Below, one piece after another: positions 30,674 to 39,183 of a DNA stretch of 64,000 nucleotides. The stretch spans positions 1 to 64,000 of the IMG/VR virus record IMGVR_UViG_3300012964_000010; one strand, written 5' to 3'. The DNA comes from a virus. The position numbers and the translations under genes were made by a program. Each line of letters starts with the position of its first letter. Position 1 is the stretch's first letter. The notes beneath the pieces were generated by a model. The model searched no databases. It worked only from the letters and a program-made list of their open reading frames with translations, and was not told the DNA's origin.

Positions 30674-31173
30674 TAGATTGACTCCATTCTAGAAAATGCC
30701 ATATTCTTTGCCCAGCCATTTAAGTTACCATTAACAGTTGTTACTCTAACACCACTCGGTAAAATTATTCCATCGAGGTCATCAGTTAATAAACCAACTG
30801 GACCGGGGGTACCATAGGGTGTAAAATTGTAAAACTGGACACCTCGTTCAACTGCAAACTTCCAAACATACCCTTCACCCGATAATTCTATCGTATAGAC
30901 CGAAAGATCTAAAACTGGTGCCGGATCAGTAAGAACCGCAGGCATGGCCCTTAATCCAATGCTCATTAATAATACTTCAAAATTCTTTTGACTTTCATCA
31001 AGCGGATTACCGGTTACTTGAATATTAATTAATCGTGTAAGTTCTTGCGAGGTAGGTGGGTTCGGATTTGGGTCAGTGAAAGCACCAGGTGACGATGCAT
31101 AGCAGACATAATATTGTAAATCTGCTGATAAATTCTGCATTGATGACGCCGCACCGTTAATTCTTTGTGTCAT
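30673..31173 (-). CDS. Virion protein of the INGG paralogous family
   Basis: 166 residues, starting MTQRINGAASSMQNLSADLQYYVCY. It shares the start pattern M-x-x-R/K-I-N-G with the neighbours at 31208, 32073, 32859 and 33504, so all five are likely related. It is beta-rich. A near-consensus late box (GGTAAATA, 31191-31198) lies upstream. Function unknown, presumed structural. Confidence 0.6.
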   Translation of the reverse strand: MTQRINGAASSMQNLSADLQYYVCYASSPGAFTDPNPNPPTSQELTRLINIQVTGNPLDESQKNFEVLLMSIGLRAMPAVLTDPAPVLDLSVYTIELSGEGYVWKFAVERGVQFYNFTPYGTPGPVGLLTDDLDGIILPSGVRVTTVNGNLNGWAKNMAFSRMESI

Positions 31174-31207
31174 TCTTTATCCTTATACGCTATTTACCTG
31201 GGTTTTA

Positions 31208-31972
31208 TTAAAGCCTTGATCCAATTTGGAGGTTCCAAATTGACACACCATCTGTGACAAAAACCAATTCCTGAGATGCATTGAATATTATAGAATCTGT
31301 ATTTCCCAAATCAGTGGCAATAACATCACCGATATATCCGAGATTGATAGTTACTGTCGCACCAACTGCTTTAGCTATTGTTATAGCCTGACCGGCATTA
31401 AATCCAGCACCCAGGATTCCTGGAAGAGTAATTGAACCAGTTGCGGTAACAAAATATTCTCTGCTGATTGAAAGTAAAGCGCCGGGACCTACCGGTATAT
31501 AGTTTGCAGCACCCGGAGTAAAGATTAATCCTGTTTCGGCTTGATTTACAGTAACTTGATATCCGGCGGCACCTGCATATGTTTTTGGTGTATCGGTTAG
31601 ACTTATAAAACCATAAAGGACAGGTGCACCCCATTCATATGACACACTTTCGACTGTACATAGTGAACAATCCACATGATCGACACCGACATTGGTACCC
31701 AATGATCTTACCATTACTGTTAATGTATTTTCATCCCATATTGAACGATCGGATTCTAATGCGAAAGAAATATTATTTTTATTTGGGTTCATGATGTCAA
31801 TATAAGCACCAGCTTCGACCTTAGTAAAAATAATTTCAGCTGCGCTACCTGGAACAGGTTGACCATTTGCATTAAGTGCTCCGCTAAAATCAGCACCATA
31901 AAGAATGTAATGCGATAATGAGCCTGTTAATACTTGTTGATTAAAGACACCCCCGTTGATTCTAATTGGCAT
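31208..31972 (-). CDS. Virion protein of the INGG paralogous family
   Basis: 254 residues, starting MPIRINGGVFNQQVLTGSLSHYILYG and sharing PVPGSAAEI with the two following paralogues (PVPNSAAD). The C-terminal half is an added beta domain (GAGFNAGQAITIAKAVGATVTINLG). A late box is 25 bp upstream. Structural role inferred from family context. Confidence 0.65.
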   Translation of the reverse strand: MPIRINGGVFNQQVLTGSLSHYILYGADFSGALNANGQPVPGSAAEIIFTKVEAGAYIDIMNPNKNNISFALESDRSIWDENTLTVMVRSLGTNVGVDHVDCSLCTVESVSYEWGAPVLYGFISLTDTPKTYAGAAGYQVTVNQAETGLIFTPGAANYIPVGPGALLSISREYFVTATGSITLPGILGAGFNAGQAITIAKAVGATVTINLGYIGDVIATDLGNTDSIIFNASQELVFVTDGVSIWNLQIGSRL

Positions 31973-31997
31973 GTTAGGTATTCCTTGATATTTTGTA

Positions 31998-32005
31998 TAT
32001 TTATC
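31998..32005 (-). promoter_or_regulatory. Late promoter box
   Basis: GATAAATA on minus, 25 bp before the ATG at 31972. Confidence 0.75.
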
Positions 32006-32031
32006 AAGAAATCCAGATCATGAGACCAAAG

Positions 32032-32055
32032 GAAAAGGGTCTTAAGACCCTTTTC
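32032..32055 (-). terminator. Terminator after the 32073 gene
   Basis: A perfect palindrome with 10-bp arms: GAAAAGGGTC/GACCCTTTTC around loop TTAA. On minus it lies 17 bp after the stop codon of the gene at 32073. Confidence 0.75.
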
Positions 32056-32072
32056 GCTGAATAGTTATTTCT

Positions 32073-32846
32073 TTAGACTAATTTAAACGGTACTTCAGTT
32101 ATTGTCACGGTTTCAAGGTGTGCTGTAGCAGTGACTGGTGTCTTTGTTGAATTAGTCACGGCACCGATTGAAGCATATACAGTCTGAGCACCGAGGACAT
32201 TTACCGCCACTTGCATTGCAGGTGCGGCAGCAGTCAAATCTTCGCCTGTGTTTGCAGGTGGTGTGCTGTAATCAGGTGTATTAGAACCCCATCCAAATGC
32301 AGTTGCTGAACAGGCGAAATAGATAGTAGTTGTAGATCCATAGGACGCATCCGTACCAATCATGACGATATCAGCTTGTTTAGAAATTTCCTTCAATGCA
32401 ATATCCGCCGCACTATTTGGAACTGGTCGATTATTTCCGACTACAAAGAAATTTACGGTAACACCAGTGAGATACCCGACTGCACCTAATGTTGCTGGAA
32501 CATTTTCGTTTACTGTCACAGTCGTGTTCGGTGCTACATAAACAGAAGAACTAATTGTATAAACACCGTCGTTGACACCAGTGCCCGAAATTATAACACC
32601 GGTACCTGCTATAAGAGTTGTTGTATGATCGCCGGAAATAACAAATTGATTTGTCGGATGTATAGTTGACGAAATTAAGGCCGACTTAAGGCTTGCACCA
32701 CCGACAACACTAACTGGTAAATTGACTGTACCATCAGAGACGGTCCACGCAAATGTTGTTCCTACACCTACCATTTTAAAAAAACGCAGGCTACCGGTTA
32801 TCGTCTGTCCATTGATAATACCGCCATCTACTCTGAATTGTGTCAT
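32073..32846 (-). CDS. Virion protein of the INGG family, with inserted Ig-like domain
   Basis: 257 residues. Both ends are almost the same as the protein at 32859: MTQFRVDGGIINGQTITGSLRFFKM at the start and the NRPVPNSAAD to TEVPFKLV end, with near-identical DNA around 32210-32300. About 75 extra residues (around 55-130) are inserted, with GVNDGVYTISSSVYVAPNTTVTV, an Ig-like unit seen also in the protein at 24789. So the pair is a recent tandem duplication in which one copy gained a domain. Confidence 0.7.
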   Translation of the reverse strand: MTQFRVDGGIINGQTITGSLRFFKMVGVGTTFAWTVSDGTVNLPVSVVGGASLKSALISSTIHPTNQFVISGDHTTTLIAGTGVIISGTGVNDGVYTISSSVYVAPNTTVTVNENVPATLGAVGYLTGVTVNFFVVGNNRPVPNSAADIALKEISKQADIVMIGTDASYGSTTTIYFACSATAFGWGSNTPDYSTPPANTGEDLTAAAPAMQVAVNVLGAQTVYASIGAVTNSTKTPVTATAHLETVTITEVPFKLV

Positions 32847-32858
32847 CTTATTCTCTCT

Positions 32859-33407
32859 TTAGACCAACTTGAATGGAACTTCGGTGATTGTTATACCCGC
32901 AAAGCTGACTACGGCAGTCACCGGGGCTTGTTGATTAAGTGGTGCTGTTGAACCTGCTGTGATATACACTGTTGCATTCGGAAGTGCTCTTACTGCCACT
33001 TGCATTGCAGGTGCGGCAGCAGTCAAATCTTCGCCTGTGTTTGCAGGTGGTGTGCTGTAATCAGGTGTGTTAGATCCCCATCCAAATGCAGTTGCTGAAC
33101 AGGCGAAATAGATGATAGCGGTAGATCCATACGATGCATCCATGCCAATCATAACAATATCTGCTTGCTTGGCAATTTCTTTTAAAGCAAGATCTGCTGC
33201 ACTATTTGGAACTGGTCGATTATTACCGACTTCAAAATAAGTTGTGATACCTACGCCCGGACCACCAAGCACACTAACTGGTAAATTGACTGTACCATCG
33301 GAAACAGTCCAGTGAAACTCTGTAGTGGCTGCTGCCATCTTGAAGAAACGAAGACTTCCGGTGAGTGTCTGACTATTGATAATACCGCCGTTGACTTTAA
33401 CTGTCAT
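32859..33407 (-). CDS. Virion protein of the INGG family (short copy)
   Basis: 182 residues. Starts MTVKVNGGIINSQTLTGSLRFFKM; shares the NRPVPNSAADLALKEIAKQADIVMIGMDASYGST stretch and the end TEVPFKLV with the longer paralogue beside it. It lacks the inserted domain and so may represent the older form. A late box is 24 bp upstream. Role in the particle is unknown. Confidence 0.7.
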   Translation of the reverse strand: MTVKVNGGIINSQTLTGSLRFFKMAAATTEFHWTVSDGTVNLPVSVLGGPGVGITTYFEVGNNRPVPNSAADLALKEIAKQADIVMIGMDASYGSTAIIYFACSATAFGWGSNTPDYSTPPANTGEDLTAAAPAMQVAVRALPNATVYITAGSTAPLNQQAPVTAVVSFAGITITEVPFKLV

Positions 33408-33431
33408 TTTGTAATCTCCTACAATTTTATG

Positions 33432-33439
33432 TATTTATC
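33432..33439 (-). promoter_or_regulatory. Late promoter box
   Basis: GATAAATA on minus, 24 bp before the ATG at 33407 and just downstream of a terminator. Confidence 0.75.
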
Positions 33440-33464
33440 AGATTGTAGATAATTTCGGAAATAA

Positions 33465-33490
33465 AAAAAGGGCTCCAAAGAGCCCTTTTT
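33465..33490 (-). terminator. Terminator after the 33504 gene
   Basis: 11-bp stem AAAAAGGGCTC/GAGCCCTTTTT with loop CAAA, followed on minus by T-rich DNA, 13 bp after the stop codon. Confidence 0.85.
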
Positions 33491-33503
33491 GTCAATACAC
33501 CAA

Positions 33504-34136
33504 TTAAGCTGTATATGGATTGACTGGATACCAACCAGAAGCACCCATTGGGTTTGCTGCGGAACCAGGTGTTGTACCATCAGTAATTGCTTCAAGTGCA
33601 CCATTGGCAACTGTAGCTGCTGGCATCGAACCGTCCATTGTAACAAATTCGAAACCATATGTAATTGCTGCTGTTGTGGTGACGTTGACAAGTTGACCAA
33701 GAACAACGTTTGTAGAATCACCGACTGCCTTAATAGTAGCATTAACAGTGTTGATTGCTCCGGCAACTGGAACAGAGTAACCTGTTGATGCAGTTGCAGT
33801 AATGAGACCGGCATTTGTAGTAGCAAAGAAACCATCTGAAAAACCAACCATAACGTCAACAGAGTGTGTTGAGGTGTTATATGTACTTACTGCAAGAACA
33901 GTAGCTTGTGTTTCAAGTGTCTTAAGAGCCTGCACAAGTACGCTTTCAACAATGCCGAAAGTCGAATCAGCTGTTGCTGTTGTGCCATTAACCGCTGTTG
34001 TTGTGCCATTAAGAACAACACTGCCACCAGTAGCAGCAATAGTCGAAATGTCAGAACTGAATGTAATTTTGATAAAGGTGACTTGTTTTTCAACCCAGAC
34101 TCCTGGATATGCTGCACCATTAATTTTTGTTGTCAT
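33504..34136 (-). CDS. Virion protein of the INGG family, likely major
   Basis: 210 residues. Starts MTTKINGAAYPGVWVEKQVTFIKI. It is rich in Ala, Thr and Val, beta-rich, with few charges, as in abundant tail or decoration proteins. It has its own late promoter and its own strong terminator, so it is a single-gene late unit; such insulation suggests a highly made protein. No named family. Confidence 0.65.
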   Translation of the reverse strand: MTTKINGAAYPGVWVEKQVTFIKITFSSDISTIAATGGSVVLNGTTTAVNGTTATADSTFGIVESVLVQALKTLETQATVLAVSTYNTSTHSVDVMVGFSDGFFATTNAGLITATASTGYSVPVAGAINTVNATIKAVGDSTNVVLGQLVNVTTTAAITYGFEFVTMDGSMPAATVANGALEAITDGTTPGSAANPMGASGWYPVNPYTA

Positions 34137-34181
34137 AAAATAACTCCTTAATTTGTGATAGGATTGTCCTATTCATACTTT

Positions 34182-34189
34182 TATTTATC
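34182..34189 (-). promoter_or_regulatory. Late promoter box
   Basis: GATAAATA on minus, 45 bp before the ATG at 34136, with AAGGAG before the start. Confidence 0.7.
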
Positions 34190-34210
34190 ATTTAGATGAA
34201 ATTTTGAGTC

Positions 34211-34429
34211 TTAATCTATTAAATCCTTAAGGCTAAGATGAATAGGTTGAAGAAGAGAATCATAATGTTTACGGGATTTCATACCCTTTTTCCAGGATTG
34301 AATAACCTTGTTCTTGATACGTGTTAAATTAATATCATCCTTAACATTAGATTTTAACTGGCGTAGGAGTGTTACATACTGGTCAGCATCCAATACATCG
34401 TGGATTTTCATAACTTCATCAATTCTCAT
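34211..34429 (-). CDS. Small protein with capsid-targeting-like start
   Basis: 72 residues, MRIDEVMKIHDVLDADQY at the start, then a basic helical body (KGMKSRKHYDSLL). It fits the M-R/K-x-x-E start pattern and has I-D-E as a possible cleavage site. It may be packaged; unknown function. Confidence 0.5.
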   Translation of the reverse strand: MRIDEVMKIHDVLDADQYVTLLRQLKSNVKDDINLTRIKNKVIQSWKKGMKSRKHYDSLLQPIHLSLKDLID

Positions 34430-34431
34430 TA

Positions 34432-34962
34432 TTATTTCCTATTTCGTCCTAATTGTTTTTGTTCAGCAGCACGAATTAATTCAGGCAATGCAGTTCTTTC
34501 TTCTCGAACAATTTCTGTAAAGATTTTTCTAACATCTTCGATCATTGCCTTGCCTTGATACGCATGTGATTCCTTGAACCCATATTCCTTCTGCATAAAG
34601 GCAATAATATCTTTGTCAATGCCAGCTTTCTTCGCGTATTGTGCTATCTTTAGAATTGCAGGGCTGGCAGTGGGTTCAATGTATTCATCCTCATCAGACT
34701 TTCCGAAGGCACCAGCAAATACCTTATTAATTTCTTTCTTGTCAAATCCAAAATCTTTTAGTATATTTTCGATGTCTCTAATATCATCGGGATAACCAGA
34801 CTCTTGCCATGCTTTTTGTAAATCGCCAACATCTACCTTATCTTTACGAAGAGATTTAAACACAGAACCGAGACCGGTGGGTTTGCCCCTTAAATCAGAG
34901 GCAACGTTAAAAACTGCCCTGATATCACCTGGATTAACTTGTGACTCAACTATCTTACGCAT
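34432..34962 (-). CDS. Helical protein, unknown, possible virion component
   Basis: 176 residues, MRKIVESQVNPGDIRAVFN at the start, mostly helical with two similar helical halves (LQKAWQESGYPDDIRDIENILKDFGF and IAQYAKKAGIDKDIIAFMQKEYGF). The start agrees with the capsid-targeting-like pattern (I-V-E). It overlaps the next gene by 8 bp. Confidence 0.5.
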   Translation of the reverse strand: MRKIVESQVNPGDIRAVFNVASDLRGKPTGLGSVFKSLRKDKVDVGDLQKAWQESGYPDDIRDIENILKDFGFDKKEINKVFAGAFGKSDEDEYIEPTASPAILKIAQYAKKAGIDKDIIAFMQKEYGFKESHAYQGKAMIEDVRKIFTEIVREERTALPELIRAAEQKQLGRNRK

Positions 34963-35659
34963 TTGTCAAAGCCCTCCATAATGCCATTCTTTGTTGTTCA
35001 TTCATAGAATCCCGAATAAGACGTTTAATCTTATTCACCTCTTCGCGCCTTACCTCTTGTGGATCACGCTGTGGCATCTGAGCTTCAGCACCTTTTTTAG
35101 CTTTAGCCTTTGGTTGCGAAAGCATTGAAAAAATCTGTTCAATATCTTTTTCACTCATTTCTGCCGCAGGTTCATCCTGCATAGCTTCCTTGACTGTTTT
35201 GTAACGGTATTTGAATCTTGGTTTTCTCTTTGGCTCTTCTGGTGCCGCCGGTGTTGGCGGAACACTTGTTCCAATTCTTGCCTGAGGTCTAATGTCTCTA
35301 TATTCAACATCAGTTGCATCATCAGTTGAAAACTTTTTAGGTTTTGCGGATGGTGCTTTTGGTGGTTCACCACTGGGTGGTACTTGTTGTGTAGGAGCAC
35401 CGGGTGGTACTTGTTGTTGTGTAGCAGGTAAATCGGGTGTGGGTGCGGCTGGGCGAGGTTTGCTTGCCACAGACTGAATTGCATTTTCGATAGACTTGTC
35501 GTCAAAGTCAGTCTTAGACTGTAAAAAAGTTCTAACATCATCTGTTGTGACTTTTCTATTGTATTTAAGCTGGCCAGTCTCTGGATCGGATTGCATACCT
35601 ACAATCCGATTATTCTTAAGAAATTGAATCCACTCTCTTGTAAGTTCTGGATTAGATGC
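34955..35659 (-). CDS. Pro/Gln-rich helical protein, unknown
   Basis: 234 residues from MASNPELTREWIQFLKNN; further ATGs up to 35689 are possible and the start is uncertain. An N-terminal helical unit is followed by a proline- and glutamine-rich linker (about 75-110) and a charged helical C-terminus. It resembles phage structural or scaffold-like linkers. No family. Confidence 0.5.
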   Translation of the reverse strand, partial: ASNPELTREWIQFLKNNRIVGMQSDPETGQLKYNRKVTTDDVRTFLQSKTDFDDKSIENAIQSVASKPRPAAPTPDLPATQQQVPPGAPTQQVPPSGEPPKAPSAKPKKFSTDDATDVEYRDIRPQARIGTSVPPTPAAPEEPKRKPRFKYRYKTVKEAMQDEPAAEMSEKDIEQIFSMLSQPKAKAKKGAEAQMPQRDPQEVRREEVNKIKRLIRDSMNEQQRMALWRALTNA

Positions 35660-35936
35660 CATTTCCGTCATCATCCTCATCACATTCACCGGATTTAATT
35701 CTCTTCACCATACGAGTAAATCTGTTGGGATCTGATCCTTTTATACTGGAGATAAATCGTTTCTTCAGCATATCAGCATCAGAAGATGTGAAACTTTCAT
35801 CTATAGATTCGAGCAGGTTAATGGCCGAAACTATAATATGTTGTGCCCGGGCTTCAATGAGATCTTCTTTGCTTTTTTGGGGAACATAGGTACTAATTTC
35901 CTCAAGAATGGATCTGCTTTTACGATTAATGGACAA
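35652..35936 (-). CDS. Small helical late protein
   Basis: 94 residues, helical, with a very acidic C-terminus (GECDEDDDGNGI). It is the first gene of a late operon, with a late box 24 bp upstream. Unknown; probably structural. Confidence 0.55.
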   Translation of the reverse strand: MSINRKSRSILEEISTYVPQKSKEDLIEARAQHIIVSAINLLESIDESFTSSDADMLKKRFISSIKGSDPNRFTRMVKRIKSGECDEDDDGNGI

Positions 35937-35960
35937 TTCATTATCTCCAGTGTATTCAAC

Positions 35961-35968
35961 TATTTATC
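35961..35968 (-). promoter_or_regulatory. Late promoter box
   Basis: GATAAATA on minus, 24 bp before the ATG at 35936, placed right after the helicase stop codon. It divides early replication genes from a late operon. Confidence 0.75.
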
Positions 35969-35973
35969 AACTT

Positions 35974-37440
35974 TTATCGTTTCTTAAGAAAAGCCCGGAG
36001 GCCGGCGGCGCCTTCTAATGGATTTACTTTTGTAGAAGCAACGTTGGATCCCGGAGTACCTGTGACCTTTGTTACTTCACCAGTAGTTGGATCAATTTTT
36101 TCACCAGATCTAATTACACTTTTCTTCTGCAACTGTTCATAAATGCTCTTCGAAGATGCCTTAATCGCATCATCGTCGCCTTCTTCGAGGTCACTAATTC
36201 TTAGACTCTTATTGTTGAATGCTAAATCGACTTTGGAACCGACACCAGAACTCGAGCGAGTTTTCATAAATTGAATTTGGTATCGGCCACCTTCCTTCAT
36301 AGCTGCACTTGTAAAAATACCAATCACGTTATCTGCTGTGTTGACTTTAGAAATACCGCCGGCAATGTGACTTGGATCAAATTCAATTTCCTCATAAGAG
36401 CCACGATTTAACTGCGAAGCCGAGACAGTAACAATTTGCAATTCGACTGCCAAGTTACGCAATTCTTCAGTTACATATTTGTCCTTGACAAATAGATTTT
36501 CTGCAGAAATCTTCTTGCTCATTGGCATCATTAAATCTAAATAATCAACAAGAATTGCATCAACTTTAATGCCGGCTTGTATTTCATATTCTTTAATATA
36601 TGCTCGAACATCATTAGAGGTACAGCCATTTGGCAATTGCTTGATTCTTAAAGAGCCCCTATGCTTCATTTGAGAAGCTCGAAGTTTCATATGAACATCA
36701 TCAATATTGCGCATCACTTCGCGTGTTTCGTAACCTGTGTGCATTGCATCAATACGCATTGCACATAAATTTTCACTAAGTTCAAGCGAAAGATAAACCA
36801 CATTTAAACCAGATAAGGCCCAATTTACTGCAAGGTTCTGCAAGAACAAGGATTTACCTGCACCGGACTGTCCAGCAAAGATAGTAATTTCACCTTTGTT
36901 TAGACCACCATATAGCTTTTCATCTACTGTTTTCCATCCTGTCGATACCTGACCTTTTCCTTCGCGGATAGATTCAAGTCGTTCTTTTGGATTGGCGTAG
37001 TAATCTGTTCCAAGATCCTTGACCAGTGCAATCTGAACTGCTGCCTTAATAGTCGCTTCAACTTCACCGTAACGTCCCTCGTCAAGATATTCTGGTGAAG
37101 CTAAAATTGCATCACGCAGCGCTTTGTGACGACAAAATCTTTCAAATTCCCGAAGAAACCAATTATCGTGCTTTGCAGCCTCGACTTCCATTAAAAAAAT
37201 GTCTTTATCGGTTACTGCCTTAATCTGTTGCAATGACGGAATATTTGAATAATCTGTGCTGTAAGATTCGATGAAAGCAATTGTGTCTTTATTTTGCTTA
37301 TTATCAAAATATTGCGGCTTGATAATACCTTTACAACGAATAAACAGGTCGGGTTTACTCACCATAAAGCTAATAAACAAATCCTCTATTTCCTTGCTAT
37401 AATTTGTAATTTCGCTTGTGTTTTCTTCTTCTTTCATCAT
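35974..37440 (-). CDS. Replicative DNA helicase (DnaB/gp41 family)
   Basis: 488 residues. The N-terminal helical domain (residues 1-150) is followed by a RecA-type core: GWKTVDEKLYGGLNKGEITIFAGQSGAGKS (Walker A), VVYLSLELSENL, VDAILVDYLDLM (Walker B) and SASQLNRG. It matches T4 gp41, the hexameric helicase unwinding ahead of the fork. The primase gene overlaps it by 4 bp, as expected for the primosome. Confidence 0.94.
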   Translation of the reverse strand: MMKEEENTSEITNYSKEIEDLFISFMVSKPDLFIRCKGIIKPQYFDNKQNKDTIAFIESYSTDYSNIPSLQQIKAVTDKDIFLMEVEAAKHDNWFLREFERFCRHKALRDAILASPEYLDEGRYGEVEATIKAAVQIALVKDLGTDYYANPKERLESIREGKGQVSTGWKTVDEKLYGGLNKGEITIFAGQSGAGKSLFLQNLAVNWALSGLNVVYLSLELSENLCAMRIDAMHTGYETREVMRNIDDVHMKLRASQMKHRGSLRIKQLPNGCTSNDVRAYIKEYEIQAGIKVDAILVDYLDLMMPMSKKISAENLFVKDKYVTEELRNLAVELQIVTVSASQLNRGSYEEIEFDPSHIAGGISKVNTADNVIGIFTSAAMKEGGRYQIQFMKTRSSSGVGSKVDLAFNNKSLRISDLEEGDDDAIKASSKSIYEQLQKKSVIRSGEKIDPTTGEVTKVTGTPGSNVASTKVNPLEGAAGLRAFLKKR

Positions 37441-38504
37441 CGCATCTTACGCTCCCGTTCTGCCTGTTCTATCTTCCATTTTAATTCTATACGTTCTTTT
37501 CCCGAAACAGCTGATGCAATTATCGAATGAATTGTGAGTAATCTTCCATACTTTTCAACTGCTTTCGAAGCATCCTTGATACCGGGTTCCCATTTAGGAA
37601 AGGATACTGGCCAATTATTATCAATTGCTGCCTTAACCAGATCCCATCCTTTCCTGTCCTTGTCTGGACAAACAATGGGTTGTTTCTGTAATCGATTAAT
37701 AATATCGATTTTTGTTTGGTTGATTTCGCCTAATATGCCTACACCATCTGTAATGTATGCATCAAGAACACCTTCATTAACAATGACATATTTACGTGCC
37801 CAATCTTGTTGGTGATCGAGATTATAGACAAAATCCGTGGGTGATTGCTGATAGTATTTGGGTATTTCTTTACCATCGGTATCATAGCATAGTCTTGATG
37901 TAAATCCTACTATTTTCTGCTTATAATAGTATGGAATAATCAGTCTCTGATTTAGATTATGTGTCTTAGTTGGCGACCAATAAAAATGATCTAAATCATA
38001 TATATTTCTGCTTAATGCATAATCTATAACACGCAAGAAATCTGGATCCTCTAATCCTGCTTCCAACCACTCTGCGATTGATAAAGAATCCTGTGGAAGG
38101 TCTGTTGATTTCCATCGGTTAAACAAGTTTCTAAACTTACTCTCAACATCAACCAACTTTTCTCCTGTCTCACCTTCCCTGATATTTTGAATGCTATTCC
38201 TCTGTTTAAATATCTCAAACTCAATCTGTTTGATAAGCTCTGGATCAATATTAATCTGTCCCATGAAGAATTTAAATGATTTTGATAATTCCTTACCGTC
38301 TGTGTAACCAGCAGAAAACCCGCAATTAAAACAATTTAATGCAATTGATGTAGGATTAAATTGTATGCCAAATCTGTGGCGAGTATCGCGATTATGCCCC
38401 TGGGTGTGGCATAGCATACAATTTCGTTTTTGCCAATTCTTTGGTGCCTGTTTTAATGGCCCAATATTTGATAATATGGCATCTTTTAATATATCGATAA
38501 TCAT
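37437..38504 (-). CDS. DNA primase (gp61 type)
   Basis: 355 residues. The N-terminal zinc finger has CMLC and, later, CFNC. A TOPRIM-like core follows with YVIVNEGVLDAYITDGVG and PIVCPDKDRKGW. It would make RNA primers for the lagging strand along with the helicase. The -10 box of a good sigma70-type promoter ends 6 bp before ATG, which predicts a leaderless mRNA; no Shine-Dalgarno is visible. Confidence 0.9.
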   Translation of the reverse strand: MIIDILKDAILSNIGPLKQAPKNWQKRNCMLCHTQGHNRDTRHRFGIQFNPTSIALNCFNCGFSAGYTDGKELSKSFKFFMGQINIDPELIKQIEFEIFKQRNSIQNIREGETGEKLVDVESKFRNLFNRWKSTDLPQDSLSIAEWLEAGLEDPDFLRVIDYALSRNIYDLDHFYWSPTKTHNLNQRLIIPYYYKQKIVGFTSRLCYDTDGKEIPKYYQQSPTDFVYNLDHQQDWARKYVIVNEGVLDAYITDGVGILGEINQTKIDIINRLQKQPIVCPDKDRKGWDLVKAAIDNNWPVSFPKWEPGIKDASKAVEKYGRLLTIHSIIASAVSGKERIELKWKIEQAERERKMR

Positions 38505-38510
38505 TTAGTA

Positions 38511-38539
38511 AGTATAGCATGACCTGTCACGAAAATCAA
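38511..38539 (-). promoter_or_regulatory. Sigma70-type promoter of the primase-helicase unit
   Basis: TTGATT (38534-38539), 17-bp spacer and TATACT (38511-38516) on minus, 6 bp before the ATG at 38504. Confidence 0.7.
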
Positions 38540-38558
38540 CTACATTATACCACGGTAC

Positions 38559-39182
38559 TCAGATATATAAATCTTTTTCGTTCTTGAATTTTGTAACGTA
38601 CTTGGGATTAAGGTCGCCGCGGCGGAATGCTCTTAAGCCAACATTATATGCATGAACAGTATCTTCGATATTCTTTAGTCGACTGCTGTATTTTGAGAGT
38701 ATATCTGATGCTGCTGCAATTTGCTGTTCAATATCGCCTTTAAGTTCGTTTGCATCGAGTCCCCATACTCCTGGACGAATTTGTGTAAGTCCCACTGCTG
38801 GATCAGACTTCAAACCAGAAACTGCCTGTGGATTAAAACTACTTTCGATTCCAATAATTGCTAACAAATCCTCTGCTTTCGGAAATATTGGTTTTTCATA
38901 TTTTTTAGCAAGTGTTACAATCTTCTTTGCTAATTCGGAATCAACATTATATTTACTGGTGACAATATCAACAAGTTTTGATATTTCAGGATCTTCTTGT
39001 TTTGCCGAAACCTCGCCCTTCTGGTATGTTTGTGATACTGCAGGCGTAGGCTCTTGTGGCTTTTGTGTGGTAGGTGCGGGACTGCCCGCTGTGGCCAATG
39101 CTAAAGAACCGGCTGCAATTGCACGTTTAAGATTAATTTCATCCAGTTGCTGTTCGGACAACACCATTTCATATAATCGCAT
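38559..39182 (-). CDS. Lytic transglycosylase (SLT domain), probably virion-borne
   Basis: 207 residues. The start MRLYEMVLSEQQLDE fits a capsid-targeting-like peptide with LSE and LDE cleavage sites. Residues 20-65 are a Pro/Thr-rich linker. From about 100, the SLT fold is clear: LAIIGIESSFNPQAVSG (catalytic Glu), GLTQIRPGVWG and VHAYNVGL. It would cut peptidoglycan between MurNAc and GlcNAc, helping DNA entry. It is linked to structural genes rather than to the SleB-type hydrolase at 8798. Confidence 0.85.
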   Translation of the reverse strand: MRLYEMVLSEQQLDEINLKRAIAAGSLALATAGSPAPTTQKPQEPTPAVSQTYQKGEVSAKQEDPEISKLVDIVTSKYNVDSELAKKIVTLAKKYEKPIFPKAEDLLAIIGIESSFNPQAVSGLKSDPAVGLTQIRPGVWGLDANELKGDIEQQIAAASDILSKYSSRLKNIEDTVHAYNVGLRAFRRGDLNPKYVTKFKNEKDLYI

Positions 39183-39183
39183 A

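Noticed and set aside
33489-34151. Several open frames on both strands opposite or within the 33504 gene
   Set aside because: They are cysteine- or leucine-rich shadows of repetitive Thr/Ala/Val codons and lack start signals.
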